Assembly (NCBI RefSeq): GCF_024519285.1 | Contig: NZ_JAMZCY010000008.1 | Span: 62,001-126,000 of the forward strand | Direction: 5' to 3' | Length of the DNA stretch: 64,000 nucleotides | Origin: Cohnella sp. WQ 127256 | GTDB taxonomy: Bacteria; Bacillota; Bacilli; Paenibacillales; Paenibacillaceae | Part shown: in pieces, positions 33,940 through 42,446 of the stretch | Position numbering within the stretch: position 1 is the first letter of the stretch | Layout of the letters: the number at the start of each line of letters is the position of its first letter | Notes under the pieces: model-generated | What the model saw: only the letters and a program-made list of their open reading frames with translations | The model's database searches: none | What the model was told of the DNA's origin: nothing | Translations under genes and position numbers: made by a program

Positions 33940-36291
33940 ATGGATAAATGGACAGCGAAGTGGATATGGGCACAGGAGCGGGATCGGGGGAACAATCATT
34001 ATGTTGAAGCCCGCAAGACGTTTATGCTCCAAGTGCTTCCGGAACAAACGCTTTTGCGAATAACCGCTAATCAGGAATACAAAGTTTATATTAACGGTGT
34101 TGAAGTCGGAAGGGGCCCCTCGCCTTGCGACAATAGATCGCAATATTTCGATAGCTATGATGTCATTTCACAATTACGTCTAGGCGTGAATGTGGTTACT
34201 GTTACGGCCTACAATTTCGGGACGGACTCTATTGTAACGGGGCAAAGACAGGGTCCTGGAGGTTTGTTGTGTCAGTTGGATGTCTACTCCTCTCCGGATC
34301 AGATAATTCCCGAAGTGATCTTGGCAACCGATGAGGATTGGAAGTGTAGAACTTCTCCGCGGTGGAGAAGAGATTCGATCCGAATGCACCAATGGGGAGG
34401 CTATCGTGAGATCTACTTAGCGGACCAGGAAGATAGCTGGGAGGATACGGATTACGATGATTCAAGCTGGGAATCGGCAGCAATCGTTGCACGAGTAGAG
34501 GATGTGAATTCCCCTTGGCCACAGTTGATAGCGAGGGAAATTCCGGTATTGAAGTCATCCATACTTCGTCCTGTTAGCTTATTGGGAGAACAAGCGTACC
34601 TTGGGTTGATTCACAACGGGCATTCCGTGTTGGAAGGTGTTACTCATTCCGGTGAAAGGTTAGTGATCGACGCATCCACTGCCGGCTCTTATCCGCAGCT
34701 TACTTATGATTTCACTAGGGAGGTTGTAGGTTATCCTGAGCTCATCATCGAAGCCCCAGAGGGCGGAATTGCTCACTTGTATTACGGCGAAGGGCTTGAA
34801 ATGGAGCTCACGGATACGTTCGTGCTCAAGAAAGGTGTGAATCGTCTCTGTTCATTCGGCAGACGTGCATTTCGGTTCATGAAGCTTGCCGTTCAGGCAA
34901 CGCCTGTGCCGTTAACCGTATCTAGCTTACAGCTGAAATTCGTTCAATACCCGTTTCAGTACAATGGGAGCTTCAGCTGCAGTGATGATAGGTTAAACCA
35001 GATCTGGGAGGTTGGTAAGTATACGACGGAAGTGAATAGCCAGGATCATTTCGAAGACTGTCCTCACCGCGAAGCTGCTCTATGGGTTGCGGATGCTGTG
35101 GTTATGGCGCGGGTTGTTTATCAGACGTTTGGAGATTTGGAGCTTGTACGGAAGTGTCTGCTTCAATCTGCCCGCATTCAGAACGAGGATGGTTCGATTC
35201 CGGGTACTGGGCCTGAAGGCAATCCTTTTACACTCCCGGACTTCTGTGCACATTGGTTGTTTGGAGTTAAAGAATATATAGACTACAGCGGAGACGAGAA
35301 TTTCCTGATTGAATTATGGCCGACAATTCTCAGGTTGGTTGCCTGGTTCGAGAATCAAGAAGATGAAGAAGGCTTGTTTGCTAGGGCAGATCGAGACGGT
35401 TGGTGGTGTTTCATCGATTGGTCCGATGATATCGAACGTAAGGATAAGGTTACAGCGGTGTCTTGTTATTATTATAAATTCCTTAGATCTGTGTCTGATC
35501 TTGCAAGACGCATGAAGGAGCAGGAGCTGGTAACGGATCTGGAGACGAAAGCGGAGGCACTTCGTGTAACTATTCGCAGTCGGATGCGTGCTCCAGGCAG
35601 TTATTTGTTTGCTGATTGTTTGACTGAGGAGGGGTTATCTAAGAGCATTACCGCTCAAACGAACTTCGTAGCCATTTGGTCAGGAATTATGGAACGGGCT
35701 GAAGTTGATCAGTTCATACGAAATGATTTCTTAGCAGGTAAGCTACCACCAATCAAGGGTGCTTTCTTCTATCACATCGTTCTAGAGACGCTATTCTCCT
35801 ATCCATTTAGGGAAGAAGCCATCGGTGAGATACGTCGTTTTTGGGGAGGTATGCTGGATCGTGGAGCTACAACGTGGTGGGAAACCTTCGATCCTACATT
35901 GCCGGCTTGTACCGTTCCAAGCCCTTACCTCGGTCATACACCAACCTACATGCAAGCAGCAATTCCAGTCAGTTTCTCTCACGGTTGGGGGGCATCGCCC
36001 ACGTATTTACTGACGCGTGAGGTATTGGGGGTGGATGTTTCGAAGCTGGGAGAAGGCTTCGTTGATTTCCGTCCAGCAGCGGTTGGGGGATTGTCTTGGG
36101 CAAAAGGATCTGTTCCGAGCTCTTTGGGTGACATTGAAGCTGAGTGGTCTGTTAGAGCAGAAGGTGGTTTCAGCTTCGAGGCTAGTATTCCAAGTGCTTT
36201 GCAATGGACGGGAGCGAATCTGAAGGATTTACGAGTGGAGCAAGACGGAGAGTATATCAAGGTAATGGGATGCTTTGATATTTCTCATTAA
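33940..36291 (+). CDS. Alpha-L-rhamnosidase-like glycoside hydrolase (GH78)
   Basis: 783 residues, no signal peptide, so cytoplasmic. An N-terminal beta-sandwich (LRITANQEYKVYINGVEVGR) is typical of bacterial rhamnosidases. The (alpha/alpha)6 catalytic domain begins near 345 and carries DHFEDCPHREAALWVADAVV, equivalent to the GH78 Asp-Cys-Pro-x-Arg-x motif with its acidic residues, and later ATTWWETFDP with the likely catalytic Glu. A C-terminal beta domain closes the protein. GGAGG lies 9 bp before ATG 33940; GTG 33937 is an alternative. It opens a locus with its own importer and regulator. The substrate is probably a rhamnose-containing oligosaccharide, but related families share this fold. 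Confidence 0.88.
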   Translation: MDKWTAKWIWAQERDRGNNHYVEARKTFMLQVLPEQTLLRITANQEYKVYINGVEVGRGPSPCDNRSQYFDSYDVISQLRLGVNVVTVTAYNFGTDSIVTGQRQGPGGLLCQLDVYSSPDQIIPEVILATDEDWKCRTSPRWRRDSIRMHQWGGYREIYLADQEDSWEDTDYDDSSWESAAIVARVEDVNSPWPQLIAREIPVLKSSILRPVSLLGEQAYLGLIHNGHSVLEGVTHSGERLVIDASTAGSYPQLTYDFTREVVGYPELIIEAPEGGIAHLYYGEGLEMELTDTFVLKKGVNRLCSFGRRAFRFMKLAVQATPVPLTVSSLQLKFVQYPFQYNGSFSCSDDRLNQIWEVGKYTTEVNSQDHFEDCPHREAALWVADAVVMARVVYQTFGDLELVRKCLLQSARIQNEDGSIPGTGPEGNPFTLPDFCAHWLFGVKEYIDYSGDENFLIELWPTILRLVAWFENQEDEEGLFARADRDGWWCFIDWSDDIERKDKVTAVSCYYYKFLRSVSDLARRMKEQELVTDLETKAEALRVTIRSRMRAPGSYLFADCLTEEGLSKSITAQTNFVAIWSGIMERAEVDQFIRNDFLAGKLPPIKGAFFYHIVLETLFSYPFREEAIGEIRRFWGGMLDRGATTWWETFDPTLPACTVPSPYLGHTPTYMQAAIPVSFSHGWGASPTYLLTREVLGVDVSKLGEGFVDFRPAAVGGLSWAKGSVPSSLGDIEAEWSVRAEGGFSFEASIPSALQWTGANLKDLRVEQDGEYIKVMGCFDISH

Positions 36292-36305
36292 ATTATACTT
36301 GCTTT

Positions 36306-36399
36306 GAGTATATTCATAATGTATACTTTGATCTATAAAGTATACAAGTTGAATGGTGATAGTTTTGTTATCATTCTATACTTGGCTTAGTACACTTAG
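36306..36399. promoter_or_regulatory. Cluster of GTATAC-type operator boxes
   Basis: GAGTATATTC (36306-36315), ATGTATACTTT (36319-36329), AAAGTATACAAG (36337-36348), TATACTT (36377-36383) and TAGTACACTTA (36389-36399) lie within 94 bp ahead of the importer operon. They share the core of the sites at 33882 and 41165. Confidence 0.5.
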
Positions 36400-36418
36400 A
36401 CATTGCTTTCTTATCTTG

Positions 36419-36434
36419 TTGAAAACGCTTAAGA
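36419..36434. promoter_or_regulatory. cre-like box
   Basis: TTGAAAACGCTTAAGA matches the CcpA consensus WTGNAANCGNWNNCWW except near its 3-prime end, 30 bp before the lipoprotein start. Catabolite repression is plausible but unproven. Confidence 0.35.
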
Positions 36435-36463
36435 AGGAAATCTACAACAAAGGGGAATGTTGA

Positions 36464-38140
36464 ATGAAAAAGAGAACTTGGATGAAAACGTTTATATGTT
36501 CTGCACTTGTCATTTCATTATTATCCGCCTGTTCGAGTAACAACAACAATTCGGCTAGCAAGCCGGCGTCTGAGACGCCGACACCTTCAGCTTCTGCTTC
36601 TGCCTCAGAGTCGGCATCGGCTGAGCCGAGCGGAGCTCCACAGCTTACTGGGAAATTAAACATTTCACTTTCGAATCAATCACAGGACTTATGGAACGCA
36701 GTAGCCGAAGGTTATATGAAGAAACAGCCAGGTGTCAAAGTTACAGTAGAGAATAAACCTGCACAAGGCTACAAAGAGTGGCTTACGGCACAGTTCGCTG
36801 CTGGAACACCGGATGTGGATCTGGCTACAATTAACGAAGTAGAAGGTCTTCAGAAGGATAATAAATTCGTCGACATGTATCCATTGTTCGATAAGATGAA
36901 TCCTTACACAGGCAAAGCTTGGAAAGAAAGCTTAGATCTTGAGGCCATGGGTGTCAATCTAGATGCCGTAGGGGCGAATGATCACTACTACACTTTGAAT
37001 TTCGAGTCTGTTCAGATCGTCTGGGTGTATAATAAGGAAATTTTCGCGAAGGTTGGCGTAACGGAAGCTCCTAAAACCTTTAACGAGCTGACTGCTGCCT
37101 TCGATAAGGTCAAAGCTGCAGGCTTAACTCCGCTAGCAATTGCTGGAGATGCTACCTCCGTATGGAGCGGGCAAGCGGGATGGCTTGTCAGAATTTATGC
37201 CGATCAATATTTGCGCGATTATATTAATGTCTCTCGTTCCCAGGAACAAGATTATTCCTTCCTGCCAGGATTGGATGACAATTGGAAATATGATCTGACA
37301 AATCCTTATAACGATTCGAATAGCAATGTAACTAAGAACAAAGTACGTCAATGGAAAGCGATTAAAGATAAAGAAGGTCCTTATAAAATTGCTGGTAATC
37401 CGCAATGGAAAGCCTATGCAGAAAATTTGAAGAAATTGTTCAGCTATACTCCTGATGGATTCTTCGGTGTTAACGAGAAACAAGCATACAATTTATTTTT
37501 AAGCGGTAAAGCAGCTACGATGATGAGCAGTCCGGCATCGTACTGGCAGCTTCCTAAAGATTTCGCTGAAGCTGACAAGAGTGGTAACGGTGGTGCTGTG
37601 AAGCCATTCGAATACGGATTCTTCAATATGCCTTCGATGGAAGGTCCTGAAGTTATGGCACCTGCCCGTACGATTCAAATTCCAATAGGTTTCTATGGTC
37701 TAGTATCGAAGGATGCAGTTCAGAACGAGATCGGCGCTGACTTCTTAATGTATGTGACTAGCCCAGAAGGCTACGGCGTATATTTGGAAGCAATCCAGAA
37801 TAGTAAGGATGCGGCTCTGTCAGGCTCCCCGGCTCTCAAAGATATTAAACTGCCAGAAGAGATGGCTAAAGCTTTCGCAAACTTTGAACCTATCGGTAAC
37901 ACAGAAGGATTCTATAGCGCTGCGAATAACCTTGCTCGTGGACTTTGGGATTATCAACCGTCCGTACAGGATTGGGTAGGCTCGATTCAAAAATACTTTG
38001 CTGGCAAAATCACGACAGACGAATACTTGAACGATCTACAAAAGAATGTGGATAAGAACTTCGAAGGTGCACTTAAGGAATTTAAGTATGAGATGAATGA
38101 TCTAGTGACGCCAGAACGCGAGCCACCAGTTAGGAGTTAA
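36464..38140 (+). CDS. Extracellular solute-binding lipoprotein of the rhamnosidase locus
   Basis: 558 residues, longer than usual for family 1 (about 420-450). Lipobox ISLLSAC, then a low-complexity Ser/Ala/Glu linker (about 28-60), then a family 1 binding fold with VENKPAQGYKEWLTAQFAAG, VWVYNKEIFAKVGV and FLSGKAATMMSSPASYW. AAAGGGGA precedes ATG 36464. It starts the importer operon. A strong hairpin separates it from the permease genes, which would favour high lipoprotein levels. Presumed ligand: rhamnosyl oligosaccharide, from context only. Confidence 0.92.
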   Translation: MKKRTWMKTFICSALVISLLSACSSNNNNSASKPASETPTPSASASASESASAEPSGAPQLTGKLNISLSNQSQDLWNAVAEGYMKKQPGVKVTVENKPAQGYKEWLTAQFAAGTPDVDLATINEVEGLQKDNKFVDMYPLFDKMNPYTGKAWKESLDLEAMGVNLDAVGANDHYYTLNFESVQIVWVYNKEIFAKVGVTEAPKTFNELTAAFDKVKAAGLTPLAIAGDATSVWSGQAGWLVRIYADQYLRDYINVSRSQEQDYSFLPGLDDNWKYDLTNPYNDSNSNVTKNKVRQWKAIKDKEGPYKIAGNPQWKAYAENLKKLFSYTPDGFFGVNEKQAYNLFLSGKAATMMSSPASYWQLPKDFAEADKSGNGGAVKPFEYGFFNMPSMEGPEVMAPARTIQIPIGFYGLVSKDAVQNEIGADFLMYVTSPEGYGVYLEAIQNSKDAALSGSPALKDIKLPEEMAKAFANFEPIGNTEGFYSAANNLARGLWDYQPSVQDWVGSIQKYFAGKITTDEYLNDLQKNVDKNFEGALKEFKYEMNDLVTPEREPPVRS

Positions 38141-38190
38141 GTGAATAGCTGATAAGTGTTCTGTAATCGGGTTTAACAGGTTTAGCAGAG

Positions 38191-38213
38191 CGGATCGCGG
38201 TTTCCGCGATCCG
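38191..38213 (+). terminator. Intra-operon hairpin between lipoprotein and permease genes
   Basis: Perfect 10-bp GC-rich stem CGGATCGCGG / CCGCGATCCG with a 3-nt loop and T-rich tail. Likely a partial terminator that lowers permease expression. Confidence 0.8.
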
Positions 38214-38244
38214 TTCTTTGTTAGACGAAAGGGTGGAATGGAAC

Positions 38245-40161
38245 ATGAGAAAACTGACTTATACCTTTGCTGTCATTCTAATATGGTTATCGATAATGCC
38301 GACACTTGTTCATGCCAAGGATAAATGGACTTTGGATGAGGCGGCGAGCATCAGTTCGATGTCCGTATCACAGGATGGAAGCCGTATTGCTGTCGGGAGT
38401 CTGGCGGCGAAGGTCCACCTATTCGATACCGAAGGTAACGAGCAATTTACTGTTGAGGCGAAGAACTCCGTTACGGGAGTCAAGCTACTTGATTCAGGCA
38501 CGCTTCTTGTGTCTTCTGATGATCGTCATCTGTACGCCTATGATGGTGCAGGACAACGACTTTGGGACCGCGGAATGAAGAGGTCTGTTAAGGATGTCGC
38601 TGCCTCTGATGATGGAAAGATCATTGCAGTTATTGTGCAGAGAAGTATGGATGTCCTATTTGTGGATGCAGCTACTGGAGAAGATAGCCTAACTGTACCC
38701 ATCGGCATGACGATGCAGGATATTGAGGTGTCGCCGAATGGGGCATGGACAGTGGCGGCTACAACTGATCAATATGCACATCTACTTAATGCAGAGGGAA
38801 CTCTTGTCCATAAGGTAGGAGCAAGTGGGAAGATTTCCGCTGCAGCTGTATCTGATGAGGGAGATATTGCACTTGGTGTAAGTGGATCTAAGGTTGAGAT
38901 ATTCAACAAAGAAGGGAAATCTATTCAGAAGCTGTCTGTGAAGGACGATGTCATGGATGTGGCGATGTCTGTTAAGGGTGATTTGATCGCTGTTGCAGAT
39001 TTCTCGGGTAACTTCTATGTATTCAATCAGGATGGCAAGAAGCTCTGGGAGACCAAGGGGAATGACGTAGGGCGTGTAGTTGAATTCAATAAGGATGCCG
39101 TAACTCTATTCGGAGGTACTGATCGAGGAGCTATTCATCAATTTGACGTCGAATCGGCGGTGAAGGGAGCAGAACAACAAGCTCTTAAAAACAAGATTAT
39201 AATTATCGTCGTTAGCGTACTTATTGTGGCTGTTCTATTAGCTGCTTTGTATGGGATGAAGAAAAAGAATAGATTAGGCGTGTTCGTTAAAATATGGCGA
39301 GCTAAGTATATTTATTTGTGTTTATTACCTGGCTTTGGTCTTTTGATCTTATTTTTATATGTTCCTGCGGTGTCAGGATTGTACCATTCTTTATACGATT
39401 GGAATCCCGGTGGTAGATCCGTTTTTATCGGTCTAGATAATTTCAAACGAATTTTTAATGACTCTTATGTGACCAAAGGAATTGGCAATCTCGGTATTCT
39501 CATTATAACGGGACTGATCAAAGCCATAATCCCTCCATTGATTGTAGCGGAGTTAATCTACCATCTGCGAAGTAAGAAATTGCAATATGGTCTTAGGACG
39601 GCGTTCGTTGCGTCCATGGTTATACCCGTTGTCGCTATGCTACTAATCTGGCAGAACCTTTATGATCCTAATGTCGGTCTCTTTAACAATTTATTAGAGG
39701 TGCTAGGGCTTGGTTCCTTCACCCATAGTTGGTTGGGCGATCCGAAGACGGCATTGTGGGCCATTATTTTCATAGGATTTCCGTTTGTTGGTATTCTTCA
39801 GCTATTGGTTCTTTACTCGGGTTTACTGTCCATTTCGAATGAGTTGATTGAAGCGGCTAAGATAGACGGAGCGACTCTTCCACGAATTATTCGTTCCATA
39901 CATTTGCCGTTATTATCGGGACAGTTTAAATTCTTGATCATCCTAAGCCTGATCGGCATTATTCAGGACTTTAACGCCATTCTCATTATTACGGGAGGCG
40001 GACCGATGGATTCGACCTATGTTCCTGCGCTCCAAATGTATTATGCAGCTACGAAATTCGACGATTTGGGATATGCATCAGCTCTAGGCGTAATGATGTT
40101 CCTAGTCATATTGGCTATTACTATCGTAAATATGAAATTATTGAAGACGAATGAGGACTAG
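38245..40161 (+). CDS. Beta-propeller fused to a MalF-type sugar ABC permease
   Basis: 638 residues with an unusual layout. A signal or anchor segment (1-24, ending TLVHA) is followed by about 280 residues of WD40/PQQ-like propeller blades (SVSQDGSRIAVGSLAAKVHL, RHLYAYDGAGQRLWD, GNFYVFNQDGKKLWETKG). A membrane segment (about 315-335, ending KKKNR) brings the chain back into the cell, and a full MalF-type permease follows (about 345-638) with the EAA loop ELIEAAKIDGATLPRIIRSI and ITGGGPMDSTYVPAL. The positive-inside rule places the propeller outside. ATG 38245 has GGGTGG upstream; a longer frame from 38218 adds residues before the signal. I infer that the propeller contacts the binding lipoprotein or glycan. 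One continuous frame is seen. Confidence 0.9.
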   Translation: MRKLTYTFAVILIWLSIMPTLVHAKDKWTLDEAASISSMSVSQDGSRIAVGSLAAKVHLFDTEGNEQFTVEAKNSVTGVKLLDSGTLLVSSDDRHLYAYDGAGQRLWDRGMKRSVKDVAASDDGKIIAVIVQRSMDVLFVDAATGEDSLTVPIGMTMQDIEVSPNGAWTVAATTDQYAHLLNAEGTLVHKVGASGKISAAAVSDEGDIALGVSGSKVEIFNKEGKSIQKLSVKDDVMDVAMSVKGDLIAVADFSGNFYVFNQDGKKLWETKGNDVGRVVEFNKDAVTLFGGTDRGAIHQFDVESAVKGAEQQALKNKIIIIVVSVLIVAVLLAALYGMKKKNRLGVFVKIWRAKYIYLCLLPGFGLLILFLYVPAVSGLYHSLYDWNPGGRSVFIGLDNFKRIFNDSYVTKGIGNLGILIITGLIKAIIPPLIVAELIYHLRSKKLQYGLRTAFVASMVIPVVAMLLIWQNLYDPNVGLFNNLLEVLGLGSFTHSWLGDPKTALWAIIFIGFPFVGILQLLVLYSGLLSISNELIEAAKIDGATLPRIIRSIHLPLLSGQFKFLIILSLIGIIQDFNAILIITGGGPMDSTYVPALQMYYAATKFDDLGYASALGVMMFLVILAITIVNMKLLKTNED

Positions 40162-40176
40162 AAGGAGGGCTGGCCG

Positions 40177-41067
40177 TTGAAAACTCAAGATATGAATGTT
40201 GCAAAGGTAGCCATACCTCCTGCTAGAGGCAGAGGATGGAGCATTCGTTGGCCGATGTTAAACCAAGTCATTATTGTTATCGTGCTAAGCATGCTGGTGC
40301 TCTTGACGTTAGTACCGATTATATTCATGGTCGTCAGCTCATTGAAGAACAACTCCCAGATTTTAAGTAGCTTCTGGGCATTGCCTTCACCTGCATTATG
40401 GGAAAATTATAGCAACGGGTTTGAGAAGATTTGGAGGTACATGTTTAACACCGTTCTGTACGCTGTGTCGGCGAGTGTATTCGTTATGGCGTTATCCGCA
40501 GTTGCTGGCTATATTTTCGCGAAGAAGTCTTTCCCCGGCAAGGAGATCTTGTTCCTGTTGATGCTGGCTATGATGATGATCCCCAGCGTTCTGACTCTCA
40601 TTCCTGCCTATGTCTTGTATGAGAACTTAGGGCTAACGAATACGCCGTGGGCCATTCTAATTGCTAGTGCAGCAGGGGGGCAAGTGTTCGGAACGTTCCT
40701 TTGTCGAAGCTCTATGGCAGGTATTCCTGATGAGATGTTCGAGGCATCCAGAATGGATGGGGCTTCGGAGCTCACCGTTTTCTTGAGGATGGTTATCCCT
40801 CTTTCGCTACCGATCCTTGCAACCTTGTTCATCATGCACTCGGTTGGTGTTTATAATGATTATGTTTGGCCATTACTGACGATTCGAGATAACTCCATTC
40901 AGGTCATCTCTGTTGGATTAACAACAGTATTCAGTAAGTTCGGTATGGTAGAGATGGGTCCTCAATTTGCGGCTTATGCGATATCTTCAATACCACTTAT
41001 CCTTACGTTCACATTCGGTATGAAGTATTACGTCCAAGGGATGACCCAAGGTGCTTTGAAAATGTAA
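40177..41067 (+). CDS. Sugar ABC transporter permease, MalG type (rhamnosidase locus)
   Basis: 296 residues, about six membrane segments. The EAA loop is MFEASRMDGASELTVFLRM, and the C-terminus GMTQGALKM is typical. It starts at TTG 40177, with AAGGAGG 8 bp upstream, 15 bp after the propeller-permease fusion, its probable partner. It closes the importer operon and is followed by a terminator. No ATPase is encoded. Confidence 0.93.
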   Translation: MKTQDMNVAKVAIPPARGRGWSIRWPMLNQVIIVIVLSMLVLLTLVPIIFMVVSSLKNNSQILSSFWALPSPALWENYSNGFEKIWRYMFNTVLYAVSASVFVMALSAVAGYIFAKKSFPGKEILFLLMLAMMMIPSVLTLIPAYVLYENLGLTNTPWAILIASAAGGQVFGTFLCRSSMAGIPDEMFEASRMDGASELTVFLRMVIPLSLPILATLFIMHSVGVYNDYVWPLLTIRDNSIQVISVGLTTVFSKFGMVEMGPQFAAYAISSIPLILTFTFGMKYYVQGMTQGALKM

Positions 41068-41090
41068 GGTATATTAAAATCACATAATAT

Positions 41091-41126
41091 TAGCCTGCAG
41101 ATCCCAATTTAGGTGAATGCAGGCTA
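41091..41126 (+). terminator. Terminator after the rhamnosidase importer operon
   Basis: Stem TAGCCTGCA / TGCAGGCTA with an 18-nt loop, followed by TTTATG. The T tract is short. Confidence 0.6.
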
Positions 41127-41161
41127 TTTATGTAGGCATGCCTTGCTTATCCACACCCCTT

Positions 41162-41178
41162 AAAGTATACTTAAATAC
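41162..41178. promoter_or_regulatory. Operator-like box upstream of the regulator gene
   Basis: AAAGTATACTTAAATAC, the best match to TTAAGTATACTAAATAC at 33882-33898. It lies 22 bp before the regulator start, so autoregulation is likely. Confidence 0.5.
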
Positions 41179-41200
41179 AGAATTCAGAGGTGAATAATAC

Positions 41201-42298
41201 ATGTCGGTCAAATCTATACCGATGTATCAGTTTATTATTGATGACATCAAGGCCAAAATCAAAAATGGTGAGCTAGAGCTGGACCAGCCATTGCCCAATC
41301 AGATTGAATTGGCCAAGATGTACAATACGAGCGAGATTACTTCGCGCAGAGCATTAACTGAATTAGTCAAGGAAGGCTACATTTACCGGATACGAGGTAA
41401 GGGAAGCTTTATTAAGGAAGAAGACTCCAACGAGAAGAATTCAACCATTCGTACGGTTTATTTTGTATATAATGATCTGTCCGTAGACGCCTTTAATCAT
41501 CGTTATTGGAGTGACATGCTCGAGATGATGAAGGAAGTATGCGACGAGAACGGGGTTAACTTCTACCTGTGGGCGTCTGGGGAAGTGTATACTCTTCCGG
41601 ATGATCCTCATGGGGCTTTTGTTCTTGTTATTCCACCGTTGCTCTTCGACCAACGGAAACTTGAGGTATGGAGAGACGAAGGGAAACGGATCGTTACCGT
41701 CCAGTTTTATTATCCGCATCTCTCGATTCCCTACGTTATTGCGGATAATCTAACTGGGGGTTATCTTGCCACCCAACATTTGCTGTCCTTGGGCCATAAG
41801 CGTACAGGAATCATTCTGACTGGGAAGTCACTTCTAGACTTGAATCAAGAATTTTCCCTTCGTTTACAGGGCTACCGACTTGCATTGCAGCAGCATCATA
41901 TTCCATTTGATCCTGAACTGGTCTGTGTTATGGAAGGTTCGAAGGAAAATATGGATATGGGGTACGAAGGGTTCAAGCAGCTACACAATCATACGGATAA
42001 TCCTCCGACAGCGATATTTGTAACGAGTGATCTGAAGGCAATGGGTGCGCTGAAGGCGGCTCAAGATATGGGGCTGAAGGTGCCAGAGGATATAAGTCTA
42101 GTCGGATACGATGACTTGAGGATTAGTTCCTTCACCTATCCTCATCTCACGACGATTAACCAGAATACGACGCAGATCGGTCGACGTGCAATCGAGATTT
42201 TGCTACATGAACTCCCTAAGAATAGGACTCATCTCGTTAAAGACGAAATTGTACCTAAGTTAATTATACGGGGAACGACAAGCGCGTTAGATAAATAG
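41201..42298 (+). CDS. GntR/LacI hybrid transcriptional regulator (AraR-like)
   Basis: 365 residues. A GntR winged helix (about 1-72; PLPNQIELAKMYNTSEITSR) is joined to a LacI-type sugar-binding domain (about 85-360; GGYLATQHLLSLGHKRTGII, AIFVTSDLKAMGALKAAQD, VSLVGYDDLRISSFTYPHLT). This combination is that of AraR, which represses pentose genes until sugar binds. AGAGGTG precedes ATG 41201. It sits directly after the rhamnosidase importer operon, and GTATAC boxes precede its own gene and the two upstream units. The effector is presumably rhamnose or a rhamnoside fragment. Confidence 0.93.
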   Translation: MSVKSIPMYQFIIDDIKAKIKNGELELDQPLPNQIELAKMYNTSEITSRRALTELVKEGYIYRIRGKGSFIKEEDSNEKNSTIRTVYFVYNDLSVDAFNHRYWSDMLEMMKEVCDENGVNFYLWASGEVYTLPDDPHGAFVLVIPPLLFDQRKLEVWRDEGKRIVTVQFYYPHLSIPYVIADNLTGGYLATQHLLSLGHKRTGIILTGKSLLDLNQEFSLRLQGYRLALQQHHIPFDPELVCVMEGSKENMDMGYEGFKQLHNHTDNPPTAIFVTSDLKAMGALKAAQDMGLKVPEDISLVGYDDLRISSFTYPHLTTINQNTTQIGRRAIEILLHELPKNRTHLVKDEIVPKLIIRGTTSALDK

Positions 42299-42318
42299 AT
42301 TAATCATTTCGGATGAAT

Positions 42319-42349
42319 GCCAAATGCCCTTAGGGATTTGGCGTTTTTT
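42319..42349 (+). terminator. Terminator of the AraR-like regulator gene
   Basis: Stem GCCAAAT-G-CCC / GGG-ATTTGGC with one bulge, loop TTA, then GTTTTTTG. Confidence 0.85.
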
Positions 42350-42446
42350 GAATTTTAGTAAGAACAAAATTTGCGAGTTAACAGGTAGGGGAATGTGCGG
42401 TTTATGTCGAATAAAAGTAGGAATAGTTTACGGAGGGAGTGTATCT

